A stretch of 38,048 bases of DNA from a virus (IMGVR_UViG_3300025570_000037:1-38048), one strand, 5' to 3'. Shown: positions 25,660-34,135, numbered from the stretch's first letter. Notes: generated by a model from the letters alone, not told the origin. Translations and numbers: made by a program.

Positions 25660-26645
25660 TGACATATTCCCTCCAAGCAGTCGCAAGCTGGCAAGACGTG
25701 GTCGACCAGATTGAGACCTTCGCAGCGGCCAGAGGCTGGACGACATCGGGTGGCAGCGGCTCGGCGGCGAACCTCACGAACCCTTCTACCGGGACCGTCA
25801 CGGTGGTCACGGCGGGAGGGTCGAGTCTTTCCCTGTCTGCTGATGGCGGGGCGATGACCTGCGACAACCGCTCGCCGTGGCTGAACGGGACATACCCGGG
25901 GTCGCCCGTAGTCCTAAACCCGGTTCAGGTCCACCTCTTCGGAAACAACAGCCCTTACTCTGCACCTGACACGGAGCCCTTCCTCACAGCCGTCGTGGGT
26001 TTCGGTTACAACAGCTACCGCCACATCTACATCGGCACGATGGTCGCGGCAGGCAATTACACGAACGGCGACGTCATTTGCTGCAACGACTTCAGCAGGT
26101 CCTACACCGACCTGTATCCACTCAATGCACTGAGCCGTTACCTTTTCAATGCCTATCAGAGCCACCCCGGGGCTGGACATGGGGGAGTGAAGATCACCCA
26201 TGCGGACAACGCGAACACATGGCGGACCTTCAGGACTCCCTCCGCGTCGTCTAACAGCTTTCCGGACAACTACAATATTCTCTATGGAACCGAGGTCTTC
26301 GGGGGCAATGGGGATGGGATCAACGACGGCCTCACTTATCGGGCCCACGCGGACTATGCCGCAGGGCAGTTGCTAGTTCCTGTGAACTTATACTGCCCCG
26401 ACGGGGCCGACGGGGTGGACTACCGGATCAGGTCGTTAGGGCACGTCTCGGGCGCTCGTCTAGTCGACATGGACGGTCTGGAACCCGAGCAGCAAATCTC
26501 AATATCCGCTGACAACTGGAGGGTCTTCCCGGAGTTCTCCAAACGGTCCGACGCTTTCTTGGACTGGTCGGAGATCGGGACCACGACATATTGGCCCTAT
26601 GAGTTGTCCGGGATGTTCGGATTGGCGTATCGGGAGAACAGCTAA
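25659..26645 (+). CDS. Tail-tip region structural protein, second of a tandem pair
   Basis: 328 residues when started at ATG 25659, which overlaps the preceding stop and has GGAG at 25647-25650. An in-frame ATG at 25446 would need 214 bases of overlap with the upstream gene and gives an Arg/Gly-rich leader, so it is rejected. The protein has an N-terminal helix (WQDVVDQIETFAAARGW) and beta-rich remainder, with YNSYRHIYIGTMVAAGNYTNG resembling the RHFIVVTKI region of the gene before it. Probably a distal tail component; specific role unknown. Confidence 0.83.
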   Translation: MTYSLQAVASWQDVVDQIETFAAARGWTTSGGSGSAANLTNPSTGTVTVVTAGGSSLSLSADGGAMTCDNRSPWLNGTYPGSPVVLNPVQVHLFGNNSPYSAPDTEPFLTAVVGFGYNSYRHIYIGTMVAAGNYTNGDVICCNDFSRSYTDLYPLNALSRYLFNAYQSHPGAGHGGVKITHADNANTWRTFRTPSASSNSFPDNYNILYGTEVFGGNGDGINDGLTYRAHADYAAGQLLVPVNLYCPDGADGVDYRIRSLGHVSGARLVDMDGLEPEQQISISADNWRVFPEFSKRSDAFLDWSEIGTTTYWPYELSGMFGLAYRENS

Positions 26646-26648
26646 GTC

Positions 26649-28349
26649 ATGGCGTTCGCGGGCACCTTAAACTCAGCCCTGATCTACTTCGCCAATGGCG
26701 ACTATGCAGTAGACAACACGGGTAAAACGAACCTTGCTGATCCCCAGCAGGGCTTTTACCTCGACCCCTTCGGTGCTGGCGCTCACACGGAGAGCCTCGT
26801 CGACGTCGGGCGGGCGTCTGGCGGAGGCTACCGCCAAGTCACGTTTGTTGAGGACTTCTACAACCGCGTCCACTTCGTCCCGAGTCCATTCACCTTTGGC
26901 CCTATCGCGTCCGATACGACACGGGTCATGGCAGTCTGGAACGCCCACCTTGTCCCGAACGACTTCACCGCTCTGGGCCTCGACGGCGGGATCAACGTCA
27001 CCTACGGCGGCGACTCGATCCCGTTCACCTTTGGCCCTCTCGAAGAGGTCGACCTGCCGTTCACAGCCCTGCAAAACGGGACGCCCGCGTTCAGCGAGTT
27101 CACGACGTTCACCTTCTCGCTGAAGGACCCCTACAACATCCTGTTTACGGGCGACCGAGCAGTCCTGATCGAGCGCGGCCCGAACTGGCGTGACCCAATG
27201 GTCGAGACCTACGAGTTCCGCACCGAGATCGTCCACCGCAGCCGCTCGGGCAAGGAGCAGCGCCGGGCGCTACGACAGGAGCCTCGCAGAACGCTCGCCT
27301 ACACCCTGTCGACGTGGGGCAACACGAGACGCGACGCAGAGGGCCTGCTAACCCGCTGGCGTCGTCGGACAGTCGTCACCCCAGTATGGCCGTGGCGCAC
27401 TACCACGTCGACTACGGCTGTCGCGGCGACCACGACCCTAAACCTCGACTACGTCCCAAACTGGGCCGTTCCAGACATGAACGTGGTCATCGAACATCCC
27501 GGGATGCCCGCCCGAATCAATGGCACCATTGCATCGGTCGGGGCCAGCAGCATCGTTCTCGTGATCGGCCTCGCCTACGAGGTCCCTGCCGGGGCCACGG
27601 TGACGCAGATGCTGACGGCACGGGTGCGCGACGCGCAGAAGGTCGACAGGGTGACAGCGGACGTGGCCGAGGTCCCGTTCGTCTTCGACATCACGCCGGG
27701 CATCGACCCGATCTACACGCCGCCCGCCGCGTCCGTGTTCCACGATGGCTACGAGGTCGTGCTGACTGACCCGAACTGGTCAGCAGGGATCGAGGAAACG
27801 TGGGATATGCCGCTCGACGTCGTTGACGCGAATTGGGGTGTGAAGGTCTTCTACGAGTATCAGGACTTCGTGCAATACACGATGCGCCTGCTCTACTCCG
27901 GCCTGCGGGAGACCAAGGTCCAAGACGTGATCGACCTGTTCTACCGGCAGAAGGGGATGCGCGGCGAGTTCTGGTATCCGACCCGGGGGCGCGACGTCGA
28001 GCCCGGCTACCAGTTGGACGAGAGCGCCAGCACGATCCGGATCGCGGGCTCGGACTTCGCCACGGACTGGTCGGATCAGTCAACTAATCAGGCGATCATC
28101 GTCTGGCTGACCGATGGCACATACTTCACCCGGAGCGTCACGGACCTGTCGACTACGACGGACGTCTTCGGGACGGACTCGGTCATCACCTTGGATGATG
28201 TCTGGCCCTATGACATACCCACGAGCGACGTCAGGAAAATCTCATGGATGATGCGCTGTCGGTTCGCAACTGACACACTGCGCGTCGAGTGGCTAAACGA
28301 CGAGAAGGCCAACGTGCAGTTCTCGCTTTCGACATTGGAGGTTCTATGA
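26649..28349 (+). CDS. Minor tail / tail-tip protein
   Basis: 566 residues. The middle contains a basic signature (RSGKEQRRALRQEPRRTLAY, about 200-220) found in tail-tip proteins related to DUF2460/gpM-like proteins, followed by a Trp/Arg segment. The C-terminal third has strand patterns and YRQKGMRGEFWYPTRGRD near residue 435. It lies directly before the gpL-like gene, overlapping it by ATGA, in the position of lambda gpM or a distal tail protein. It probably links the tail tube to the hub. Family-level call only. Confidence 0.82.
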   Translation: MAFAGTLNSALIYFANGDYAVDNTGKTNLADPQQGFYLDPFGAGAHTESLVDVGRASGGGYRQVTFVEDFYNRVHFVPSPFTFGPIASDTTRVMAVWNAHLVPNDFTALGLDGGINVTYGGDSIPFTFGPLEEVDLPFTALQNGTPAFSEFTTFTFSLKDPYNILFTGDRAVLIERGPNWRDPMVETYEFRTEIVHRSRSGKEQRRALRQEPRRTLAYTLSTWGNTRRDAEGLLTRWRRRTVVTPVWPWRTTTSTTAVAATTTLNLDYVPNWAVPDMNVVIEHPGMPARINGTIASVGASSIVLVIGLAYEVPAGATVTQMLTARVRDAQKVDRVTADVAEVPFVFDITPGIDPIYTPPAASVFHDGYEVVLTDPNWSAGIEETWDMPLDVVDANWGVKVFYEYQDFVQYTMRLLYSGLRETKVQDVIDLFYRQKGMRGEFWYPTRGRDVEPGYQLDESASTIRIAGSDFATDWSDQSTNQAIIVWLTDGTYFTRSVTDLSTTTDVFGTDSVITLDDVWPYDIPTSDVRKISWMMRCRFATDTLRVEWLNDEKANVQFSLSTLEVL

Positions 28350-29182
28350 CCTACGACGCATTTGACCAAGGCAGGGCGACAGGGTCGCCCATCGAGACCT
28401 ACCTGTTCACCCACGGGCTGAACCCGACCGACTACTACGCCTTCACGGATGCGGAGCGCAGCTTCGATCTGGCGGGCAAGACCTATGTGGCCGTGCCGAT
28501 CTTGCGCGACGGGATCACCACTTCAGGGGGGCGTTCCGAACGCAACGACCTGAAGATCAAGATGTCGGCCAAGGAGCCGATGCTGAATCTGTTCCAGATT
28601 TACCCACCAGACCAGCCGATCTCCGTCCTGATAAAATCAGGGCACTTTGAGGACGGTGATGCAGAGTTCGTTCCGACCTTCAACGGCAAGGTCATCAACG
28701 TCAAGACTATGTCCGACGGCTGGGCAGAGGTTCTGTGCCGCCCTCTCTGGACCGCAGCCCGTCAAGGCGGCCTGCGCAGGCATTATCAGCTTGGCTGCCC
28801 TCACGTCCTCTACGGAGACCAGTGCGGGGCCTCCGAGACGGCGGTGACGACCACTGCGGCTGCTTTCCCGTCGCTAAACAAGGTGACACTGGCGGGCGGC
28901 TGGGAGGGTGCTTACGCCAAGAGCAAGTTCCGGGGCGGCTGGCTGGAATGGAACGTGGGGTCCAACGTCCATAGGCGCACGATCCTCTCTCTATCGGGAG
29001 ACACTCTGACCCTGTCCGGGCCCGTAATGGACCTGACCGTCGGGTATGCCATGCGCGTCGTCATCGGGTGCAACAGACAGATGACGGACTGCGCGGACAT
29101 CCACGCAAACATCCACAACTTCGGGGGTCAGCCTTGGATTCCCACGAAGAACCCGATCAACACCAACCCGTTCTTCTCGTGA
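28346..29182 (+). CDS. Tail-tip assembly protein, gpL/BR0599-like (putative Fe-S)
   Basis: 278 residues from ATG 28346, which overlaps the upstream stop (ATGA) and follows GGAGG at 28337-28341. An in-frame ATG 57 bases upstream is rejected because it adds a non-conserved leader. The protein matches the DUF2163/BR0599 family of tail-tip proteins. Four C-terminal cysteines stand out: Cys151-x8-Cys160 and Cys242-x6-Cys249. Those pair spacings are like the cysteines that bind a [4Fe-4S] cluster in lambda gpL. The gap between the pairs is much longer here. It would sit in the tail tip near the gpJ-like hub. Confidence 0.86.
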   Translation: MTYDAFDQGRATGSPIETYLFTHGLNPTDYYAFTDAERSFDLAGKTYVAVPILRDGITTSGGRSERNDLKIKMSAKEPMLNLFQIYPPDQPISVLIKSGHFEDGDAEFVPTFNGKVINVKTMSDGWAEVLCRPLWTAARQGGLRRHYQLGCPHVLYGDQCGASETAVTTTAAAFPSLNKVTLAGGWEGAYAKSKFRGGWLEWNVGSNVHRRTILSLSGDTLTLSGPVMDLTVGYAMRVVIGCNRQMTDCADIHANIHNFGGQPWIPTKNPINTNPFFS

Positions 29183-29192
29183 AGGAATTACT

Positions 29193-29444
29193 ATGCCCCT
29201 ACCTTGGTTAGCCTCCCTTCTGATCGGTCTCGCGATCTCCGTTGTCGCTTACCTGATTATGCCCAAGCCAAAGCAGCCCAAGCCGCCCGAGGCGAAGGAC
29301 CTAGAAGGCCCAACCGCAGAAGCGGGTCGACCTGTGCCTGTTGTTTTTGGTAGGATGCGGGTCAAGGGCCTCAATTTGCTGTGGTATGGAAATATCTCGA
29401 AGCGGGTTTACGAGGTCGATGCAGAAGGAGGTGGCAAGAAATGA
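29193..29444 (+). CDS. Small membrane-anchored tail assembly protein, gpJ N-terminus-like
   Basis: 83 residues. Residues 5-23 are a hydrophobic segment, followed by a Lys/Pro linker and GPTAEAGRPVPVVFGRMRVKG, a stretch that in other phages lies at or near the start of gpJ-like hub proteins. Here it is a separate gene. The C-terminus ends in GGGKK. The next gene starts inside its stop (ATGA), and its ribosome binding site (AAGGAGG at 29425-29431) lies in the 3' end. Suggested role: assembly or anchoring of the tail hub; not proven. Confidence 0.83.
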   Translation: MPLPWLASLLIGLAISVVAYLIMPKPKQPKPPEAKDLEGPTAEAGRPVPVVFGRMRVKGLNLLWYGNISKRVYEVDAEGGGKK

Positions 29445-29665
29445 CGGTCGACCATGACACAGGCAGAGACATCGTCCTGAAAGCCGCAGACGCCCGTGTC
29501 TGTGGCTTTTGTGGCCGGGGCCAGAATATCTGGGGTGCCGACAAGGGCATCACCGTGCGCGGGCTTCTGGCTGGTGAATACACGGTTGGTATGGCCGAGG
29601 ACATGAACGACGCTATGGCGAATCGTATCGCCGCAGCCGCAAGAAAGAGGGTGTCTGGTGGGTAA
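29441..29665 (+). CDS. Small conserved tail-tip region protein with CGRG motif
   Basis: 74 residues. ATG 29441 overlaps the upstream stop and has an excellent AAGGAGG (29425-29431). It contains an early strand, then VCGFCGRGQNIWG and a helix (MNDAMANRIAAAARKR). This fits a small, uncharacterised family in many siphophages whose members read roughly C-x-R/G-G then W then GD-x-x-A-x-R and that always lie just before gpJ-like hub genes. The function is unknown. Its stop overlaps the GTG of the hub gene by 8 bases. Confidence 0.82.
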   Translation: MTVDHDTGRDIVLKAADARVCGFCGRGQNIWGADKGITVRGLLAGEYTVGMAEDMNDAMANRIAAAARKRVSGG

Positions 29666-31928
29666 AGGTGGCGGCGGAAAACGTAGAGTAATTGACTACC
29701 ACATCAACATGCATTGGGGCGTCTGTTGGGGTCCTGTGGACTCGATAGAAGAGATCAGGTTCAAGGAAAAAGTCGCTTTTAGTGGTTCTGTGTCCTCGAA
29801 CAATTCGCTCTACATAGACGAGCCGGAACTGTTTGGAGGCGACGAGGCGGAGGGCGGGGTCCGGGGCTATGTGGACTTCATGCTGGGCGACTCGGGTCAG
29901 GTTCTCAGCGACGTTACGGCGGGCCAACTAGGGTTGACGAGCAGCACCGCCCCGGGCTTCCGGGGGATCACGTCGCTGTGGTTCCACAACGGGGATGTCT
30001 CAGAAAACAGGGGGTTTATGATCTCCCAAAACAATCCATACATCTCGACGCTGGACGTCCGGGTCGCTCGCTATTCGAGGCACCCAAATCTCAACGTGGC
30101 CCATGACCTCATTGGGGACGATGCGAATCCGGCCCACATGATTTTCGAGATTTACACGAACAACGACTGGGGTCTCGGCTGGCCCGTCGCCGCGTTTAAT
30201 CTGACAAGCTGGCGAGCCGTGGCCGAGACCTTGTTCGACGAGAACTTTGGCCTGTCCATGATGTGGGTCACACCCGGAGAAGTCGAAGCCTTCGTGGCGG
30301 AGATTATCGACCACATCCAAGCGACGATCTACACCGACCCGACAACGGGCTTGGTCGAGATCAAATTGCTACGGGACGACTACGACCTGCTGACTGCGAA
30401 GACCTTCAGCCCGGACAACTGCACCTTAGAGGACACCGAGCGCCGGGCCCTCGAAGACACAGTCAACGAGATTAGCGTCGTCTACACCGACCCAGAAACG
30501 GAGGAAGAACTCACCCTCCAAGTGCAGGACCTCGCCAACATCGCGGCCCAGAATGGACTCATTAAAGGTGACAGCCGGAACTACTACGGCGTCCGGAACG
30601 CGGAACTGGCGTGGTCTTTAGGTGAACGCGATTTACGCGAGGCGTCCTACCCCTTGTTCAGCACAAAGATCATCGCAGACCGAAGCCAAGGTCAGATCAT
30701 CCCCGGCGAGGTTATCGAACTACAGTGGCCCGAAGAGGGCATTACCAGCATGGCCTGCCGTGTCCTCGACATCGCCAACGGCAAGAAGGGTGACGGCAAG
30801 ATGATCCTGTCCGTGGCCGAGGACATCTGGTCATTAGACCGAGCCGAGTTCGAGGTTCCCCCAACCACCAACTGGGAACTGCCCTCGGTTTCGGCTACCG
30901 CCTTCGCCCAACAGAGCGCGATCACAGCGCCCTATCCCGTCCTATCACGGCAGGGGCTGACCCCGGCATACGCCGACGTCTACGTCGGCCTGCTCGGCCA
31001 GCAGAACGATCTGGATACTGAGTCCTTCACGCTCACCACCGAGGTCGTGAACCCGGCTGGTGATACAGTCGAGGCCAACTACAGCGGGATGCTCCAAGCG
31101 CCGTTTGGTGTGTTGGCCGTGGCTTTCGATGCCGAGGTCGAGTCTGTCGTGGCCGAGGCCGACATGCCCGCGATGTCAAACGACTTTGGCAGCTACGCCA
31201 CAGGGCAACTCTTCTACATTGGCGACAGCACGGACGACACGCTGAACGAGATCGTCATGCTGAAGAGTTACAGCGTAGGCAACTGGACGATCAAGCGCGG
31301 CATCTGGGATACCGTGCCCCGTGCATGGCCTCTCTCTACCGAGGTCTGGTATTTCTCGACCAGCTTCTCCGCAGCCGACCCGAACGTCCGTTCCGCAGGA
31401 GCCCCTGTCAGCTACTGGCTGCGGCCTAAGACGCTCGCCGGGACGTTGCCTAAACTGTCCGCCGTCGAACTGGTCTACACGCCCAGCGAGCGGCCCCACC
31501 TACCCTTCCGCCCGGCCAATGTAGGCGTCTCCGGGGACACGGGCTTCGGCCTGCTCGACCTCGGAACGCCAGCCCCGTTCACCGTGAGTTGGGCGAACCG
31601 AAACCGGGCGCTAGAAGACACCGTCGCCCTGCACTGGGATGAAGCCTCGGTGGCTGTCGAGACCGGCCAGACGACCACGATCCAGTTCCTTGACGCGAGC
31701 GACGACAGCATGATCGTCCAATATGTTGGACTGACCGGGTCCAGCTTTGAGGTCCCGTCTGGGGGAGGGCCCACGACCGCGTGGTCGACCAAGATGCGGG
31801 TCTTCTCTGTCAGGGACGGACTCGAGTCGCTCCAGTATTTTGAGCGGCTGGTCGACATAGACTTTGATTTTGCAGGAACTAGCGGCTATGGTTCCGCATA
31901 TGGCGAAACTTACGGAACAGGGGCGTAG
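29658..31928 (+). CDS. Tail hub / host-specificity protein, gpJ-like
   Basis: 756 residues from GTG 29658, with GAGG at 29647-29650. The N-terminus is Gly/Lys-rich and then VIDYHINMHWGVCWGPVDSI, typical of phage hub proteins. About 150-400 match the central Phage-tail_3 region (AETLFDENFGLSMMWV; EVIELQWPEEGI; MILSVAEDIW). The remainder is beta-rich with Ig/FN3-like modules (for example about 625-735) and a short Gly/Tyr-rich end. It forms the tail tip hub and carries or contacts receptor-binding parts. The N-terminal anchor appears split into the 83-residue gene upstream. Confidence 0.92.
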   Translation: MGKGGGGKRRVIDYHINMHWGVCWGPVDSIEEIRFKEKVAFSGSVSSNNSLYIDEPELFGGDEAEGGVRGYVDFMLGDSGQVLSDVTAGQLGLTSSTAPGFRGITSLWFHNGDVSENRGFMISQNNPYISTLDVRVARYSRHPNLNVAHDLIGDDANPAHMIFEIYTNNDWGLGWPVAAFNLTSWRAVAETLFDENFGLSMMWVTPGEVEAFVAEIIDHIQATIYTDPTTGLVEIKLLRDDYDLLTAKTFSPDNCTLEDTERRALEDTVNEISVVYTDPETEEELTLQVQDLANIAAQNGLIKGDSRNYYGVRNAELAWSLGERDLREASYPLFSTKIIADRSQGQIIPGEVIELQWPEEGITSMACRVLDIANGKKGDGKMILSVAEDIWSLDRAEFEVPPTTNWELPSVSATAFAQQSAITAPYPVLSRQGLTPAYADVYVGLLGQQNDLDTESFTLTTEVVNPAGDTVEANYSGMLQAPFGVLAVAFDAEVESVVAEADMPAMSNDFGSYATGQLFYIGDSTDDTLNEIVMLKSYSVGNWTIKRGIWDTVPRAWPLSTEVWYFSTSFSAADPNVRSAGAPVSYWLRPKTLAGTLPKLSAVELVYTPSERPHLPFRPANVGVSGDTGFGLLDLGTPAPFTVSWANRNRALEDTVALHWDEASVAVETGQTTTIQFLDASDDSMIVQYVGLTGSSFEVPSGGGPTTAWSTKMRVFSVRDGLESLQYFERLVDIDFDFAGTSGYGSAYGETYGTGA

Positions 31929-31931
31929 ACC

Positions 31932-32210
31932 ATGGCGGGAACAACAACGAACAAAAACTGTGTGACGACCGGGTGGATTCTACTCGCGGAGAACGTCACG
32001 GCAGCTTGGGTGCAGATGCAAGGCGTGGGCCATGTCCGGGTCCACGTCGGCGCAGCCGACCCCGGCGCTGGCAGTGAGGTTGGCGTCATCATCGACGGCA
32101 CGAACCTGTCGACGATCCCGCTAGTCGGATTGGAAAGTGGGGTCGACCAAGTCTGGGGCCGCGCCATGAACAATGCGGAAACCGTTGCCGTCCTGACTAC
32201 GGGGGGCTGA
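31932..32210 (+). CDS. Small beta-rich tail fibre-region protein
   Basis: 92 residues, beginning 3 bases after the hub stop with no strong ribosome binding site, so it may depend on re-initiation. Predicted compact beta sandwich (AAWVQMQGVGHVRVHVGAA; SEVGVIIDG). No family recognised. It lies between hub and fibre genes and is probably a small tail-tip or fibre-associated protein. Confidence 0.78.
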   Translation: MAGTTTNKNCVTTGWILLAENVTAAWVQMQGVGHVRVHVGAADPGAGSEVGVIIDGTNLSTIPLVGLESGVDQVWGRAMNNAETVAVLTTGG

Positions 32211-32211
32211 C

Positions 32212-32835
32212 ATGGCATCAAGAATATCAGCAGGGGCGCTGGCCCTTAACACTGACTGGGTCCTCGGCGACGCTTGGAAGGCGGGCATGGATGCCAACCT
32301 CCTAAAACTGTCCGTCATGTCTATGCCCATCGTCCTGTCGCGAGGGACATCGCTCCCGGGCGGCACCGAAGGGCAGGTCTATATCGTCCCGACAGGTGAC
32401 GCCAACGCCGAGGACATCGCCGTCTACGACGAGGCTGTGTGGACCTACTTCACCCCGGCTGAAGGATTCTTGGCCTACGTCGCCGACGAGGACGCCTTTG
32501 TCCGGTTCGACGGTGCGGTCTGGGATGTCTACTCGACCCCGATCCGATACAACGTCCAGAGCGGGACAACCTACACCCTACTCGAAGCGGACCTTGATGG
32601 ACGGACTTGCGTCCTGTTCACCAACGCAGCCGCCGTGACCTTCACGATCCCTGCTGGCCTGACCGGGCTGCAACCCGTCATGTGCATCTCAGAAGGTGCC
32701 GGGGGTGTGACGAACACAGCCAGCGGGACGACGTTGAACAGCAAGAATGGTCTGGTCGCTGCCGAGGGGGCCTGCTGGTCGATCATCCCGCGAGGCGGCG
32801 ACGTCTTCCGGCTTTCGGGGGACCTGACAGTATGA
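32212..32835 (+). CDS. DUF2793-containing tail fibre-region protein
   Basis: 207 residues. Residues about 20-115 match DUF2793 (WKAGMDANLLKL, LPGGTEGQVYIVPTG, WTYFTPAEGFLAYVADE), a domain found in phage tail proteins and gene transfer agents of alphaproteobacteria. The C-terminal half is a beta-rich segment (TVTFTIPAGL), perhaps a fibre-tip domain. It starts one base after the previous stop. The stop overlaps the next start (ATGA). The DUF2793 match supports an alphaproteobacterial host. Confidence 0.87.
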   Translation: MASRISAGALALNTDWVLGDAWKAGMDANLLKLSVMSMPIVLSRGTSLPGGTEGQVYIVPTGDANAEDIAVYDEAVWTYFTPAEGFLAYVADEDAFVRFDGAVWDVYSTPIRYNVQSGTTYTLLEADLDGRTCVLFTNAAAVTFTIPAGLTGLQPVMCISEGAGGVTNTASGTTLNSKNGLVAAEGACWSIIPRGGDVFRLSGDLTV

Positions 32836-33068
32836 CACCAACTATGCGACTCTTACTGATGACTACGGCCCTCGGGGGTGGTGGTGGTGGTGGCGGTGGC
32901 GGCACTGGCTTCGTCAATATGTATTCGGTCAACCGCATCACCACCATGCGGGTCCCTGTCGACAGGGTCTCAATGTATTCGGTCAACCGCATCACCACCA
33001 TGCGGGTCCCTGTTGACAGGGTCACAATGTATTCGGTCAACCGCATCACCGTCATGCGCCTGCCGTAA
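32832..33068 (+). CDS. Small polyglycine protein with three tandem 18-residue repeats
   Basis: 78 residues, starting at ATG 32832 inside the stop of the DUF2793 gene. A short, partly hydrophobic N-terminus (MRLLLMTTAL) runs into ten consecutive Gly (32874-32903) and then two full and one partial copy of an 18-residue unit, MYSVNRITTMRVPVDRV plus Ser or Thr. Gly-rich small proteins next to tail fibre genes are often adhesin tips or fibre adaptors; whether this is one is inference. Opposite strand reading is also open across the repeats but lacks a credible context. The next fibre gene starts 14 bases later. Confidence 0.68.
   Translation: MTPTMRLLLMTTALGGGGGGGGGGTGFVNMYSVNRITTMRVPVDRVSMYSVNRITTMRVPVDRVTMYSVNRITVMRLP
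32874..32903 (+). repeat. GGT/GGC triplet tract coding for ten glycines
   Basis: Ten consecutive glycine codons, six of them GGT, interrupted by GGC. Triplet tracts can change length by slippage while keeping the frame, altering linker length without destroying the protein. Confidence 0.85.
32919..33068 (+). repeat. 54-bp tandem repeat, two full copies and one partial
   Basis: Copy 1 at 32919-32972, copy 2 at 32973-33026 (two base differences from copy 1), partial copy 3 at 33027-33068 with a diverged end. Each full unit contains CCCTGTCGACAGGG, a perfect 14-base palindrome in copy 1 and with one change in copy 2 (CCCTGTTGACAGGG). The units are in frame and encode the repeats of the polyglycine protein. 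Confidence 0.93.
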
Positions 33069-33082
33069 GAAAGGAAAACCCA

Positions 33083-34135
33083 ATGGCTGCACCAGTCTTC
33101 ACCTTCTTCTCGCTCTACCAAGAGGGCGTCACCGTCACTCCCAACACTGGGGCCATCCGGCCTGAATACGGGAGCAATGGATACACCACTATGGGGTGCC
33201 CGGGATTCGACATATACGGGGGCTCCGCATATGACGCAGAGGTCGCCCTCGACATCTCTGGCGACAGTCTCTCCGATGGGTGGCTCCGCTTCCGTTACGT
33301 TATGAACAGGCACAGCGCCCTTCAGAACATGGTCGTGTTCTCCGGACCGACCACGGACCTGCTTCGCATCCGCAACGTGAACGCCTACTCGACGGACCCC
33401 GACCTCCGGTTTGAATACTGGGGCGGTGCGTCTTGGACCCAGATCGGGGTGGACATCGGCTCTTCGGAGAACGTGGACATCGACGTCCACTGGCACATCG
33501 ACGGCGCGGCGGGAGCGTTCGAGATTTACCTCAACGGGGTGCTGTCTCAAAGCGTCTCTGGCGACACGCTCCATACCGCCGACACGACCATCGACACGGT
33601 CGCGTTCTTCGGGTCTTCAAACACCACGTCCTACGAGACGTCGTTCTGGCACATCTTCGTCGACTCGGTTGACAGCCGGGGCCTCTACATGGACGTGGGA
33701 GGGACCAGTTTTGCGGGCTTCTACAATGACTTTTCGGGTGGGGATTACACCGATGTGAACGAAAGGCCCGGAGAAAGCAACTGGGACCTCGACTACATCA
33801 TCGGTGACGCTGCGGGCGAGAAGTTCACGGGGATCAACACCGCCATCAACGCCTCTCTCGAAGCATCCGGGACGGTCGAGACGGTGATCGTCGGCTTCTC
33901 CGGCGCGGCCCAGACGGAACCTGCTCTCTACTCCAAGCCTCTGATCCGAATCGGTTCGACCGACTACAGCCCGACCGGGTCGGTGCAGGGGAGATCGGAA
34001 GTTTCCCAGACCCCCAGCTACCGAGGCTTCTATGGGATCGAGGTTCCGAACGACCCGTCGACCGGGGTGGCTTGGGCCAACGTCGCTGCGGTCGAGGCCG
34101 CTGAGTTCGGGTGGGAGATGTCGGCCACGGCCTAA
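33083..34135 (+). CDS. Putative tail fibre / receptor-binding protein (lectin-like)
   Basis: 350 residues. The region about 45-200 alternates strands in the way of a concanavalin A/LamG-like sandwich (WLRFRYVMNR; VDIDVHWHIDGAAGAFEIYL; TIDTVAFFGSS), a fold common in receptor-binding and carbohydrate-binding phage proteins. The C-terminal third (YIIGDAAGEKFTGINTAINA; AAQTEPALYSKPLIRIG) may be a tip domain. It is the last structural gene before the lysis genes, the usual position for a host-recognition protein. AAGGAAA upstream serves as ribosome binding site. Specific ligand unknown. Confidence 0.82.
   Translation: MAAPVFTFFSLYQEGVTVTPNTGAIRPEYGSNGYTTMGCPGFDIYGGSAYDAEVALDISGDSLSDGWLRFRYVMNRHSALQNMVVFSGPTTDLLRIRNVNAYSTDPDLRFEYWGGASWTQIGVDIGSSENVDIDVHWHIDGAAGAFEIYLNGVLSQSVSGDTLHTADTTIDTVAFFGSSNTTSYETSFWHIFVDSVDSRGLYMDVGGTSFAGFYNDFSGGDYTDVNERPGESNWDLDYIIGDAAGEKFTGINTAINASLEASGTVETVIVGFSGAAQTEPALYSKPLIRIGSTDYSPTGSVQGRSEVSQTPSYRGFYGIEVPNDPSTGVAWANVAAVEAAEFGWEMSATA

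Noticed and set aside
28289-28345. Upstream in-frame start for the gpL-like protein
   Set aside because: The 19-residue leader lies inside the previous gene; ATG 28346 with GGAGG and ATGA overlap is better.
32919-33068. CRISPR-like array
   Set aside because: The repeats are directly adjacent with no spacers and lie in frame within a coding sequence.
32783-33574. Long minus-strand reading frame (263 residues) with polyproline and repeated segments across the tandem repeats
   Set aside because: It mirrors the polyglycine tract and the repeats of the plus-strand gene, runs opposite to all late genes and across three plus-strand genes, and has no convincing start signal.
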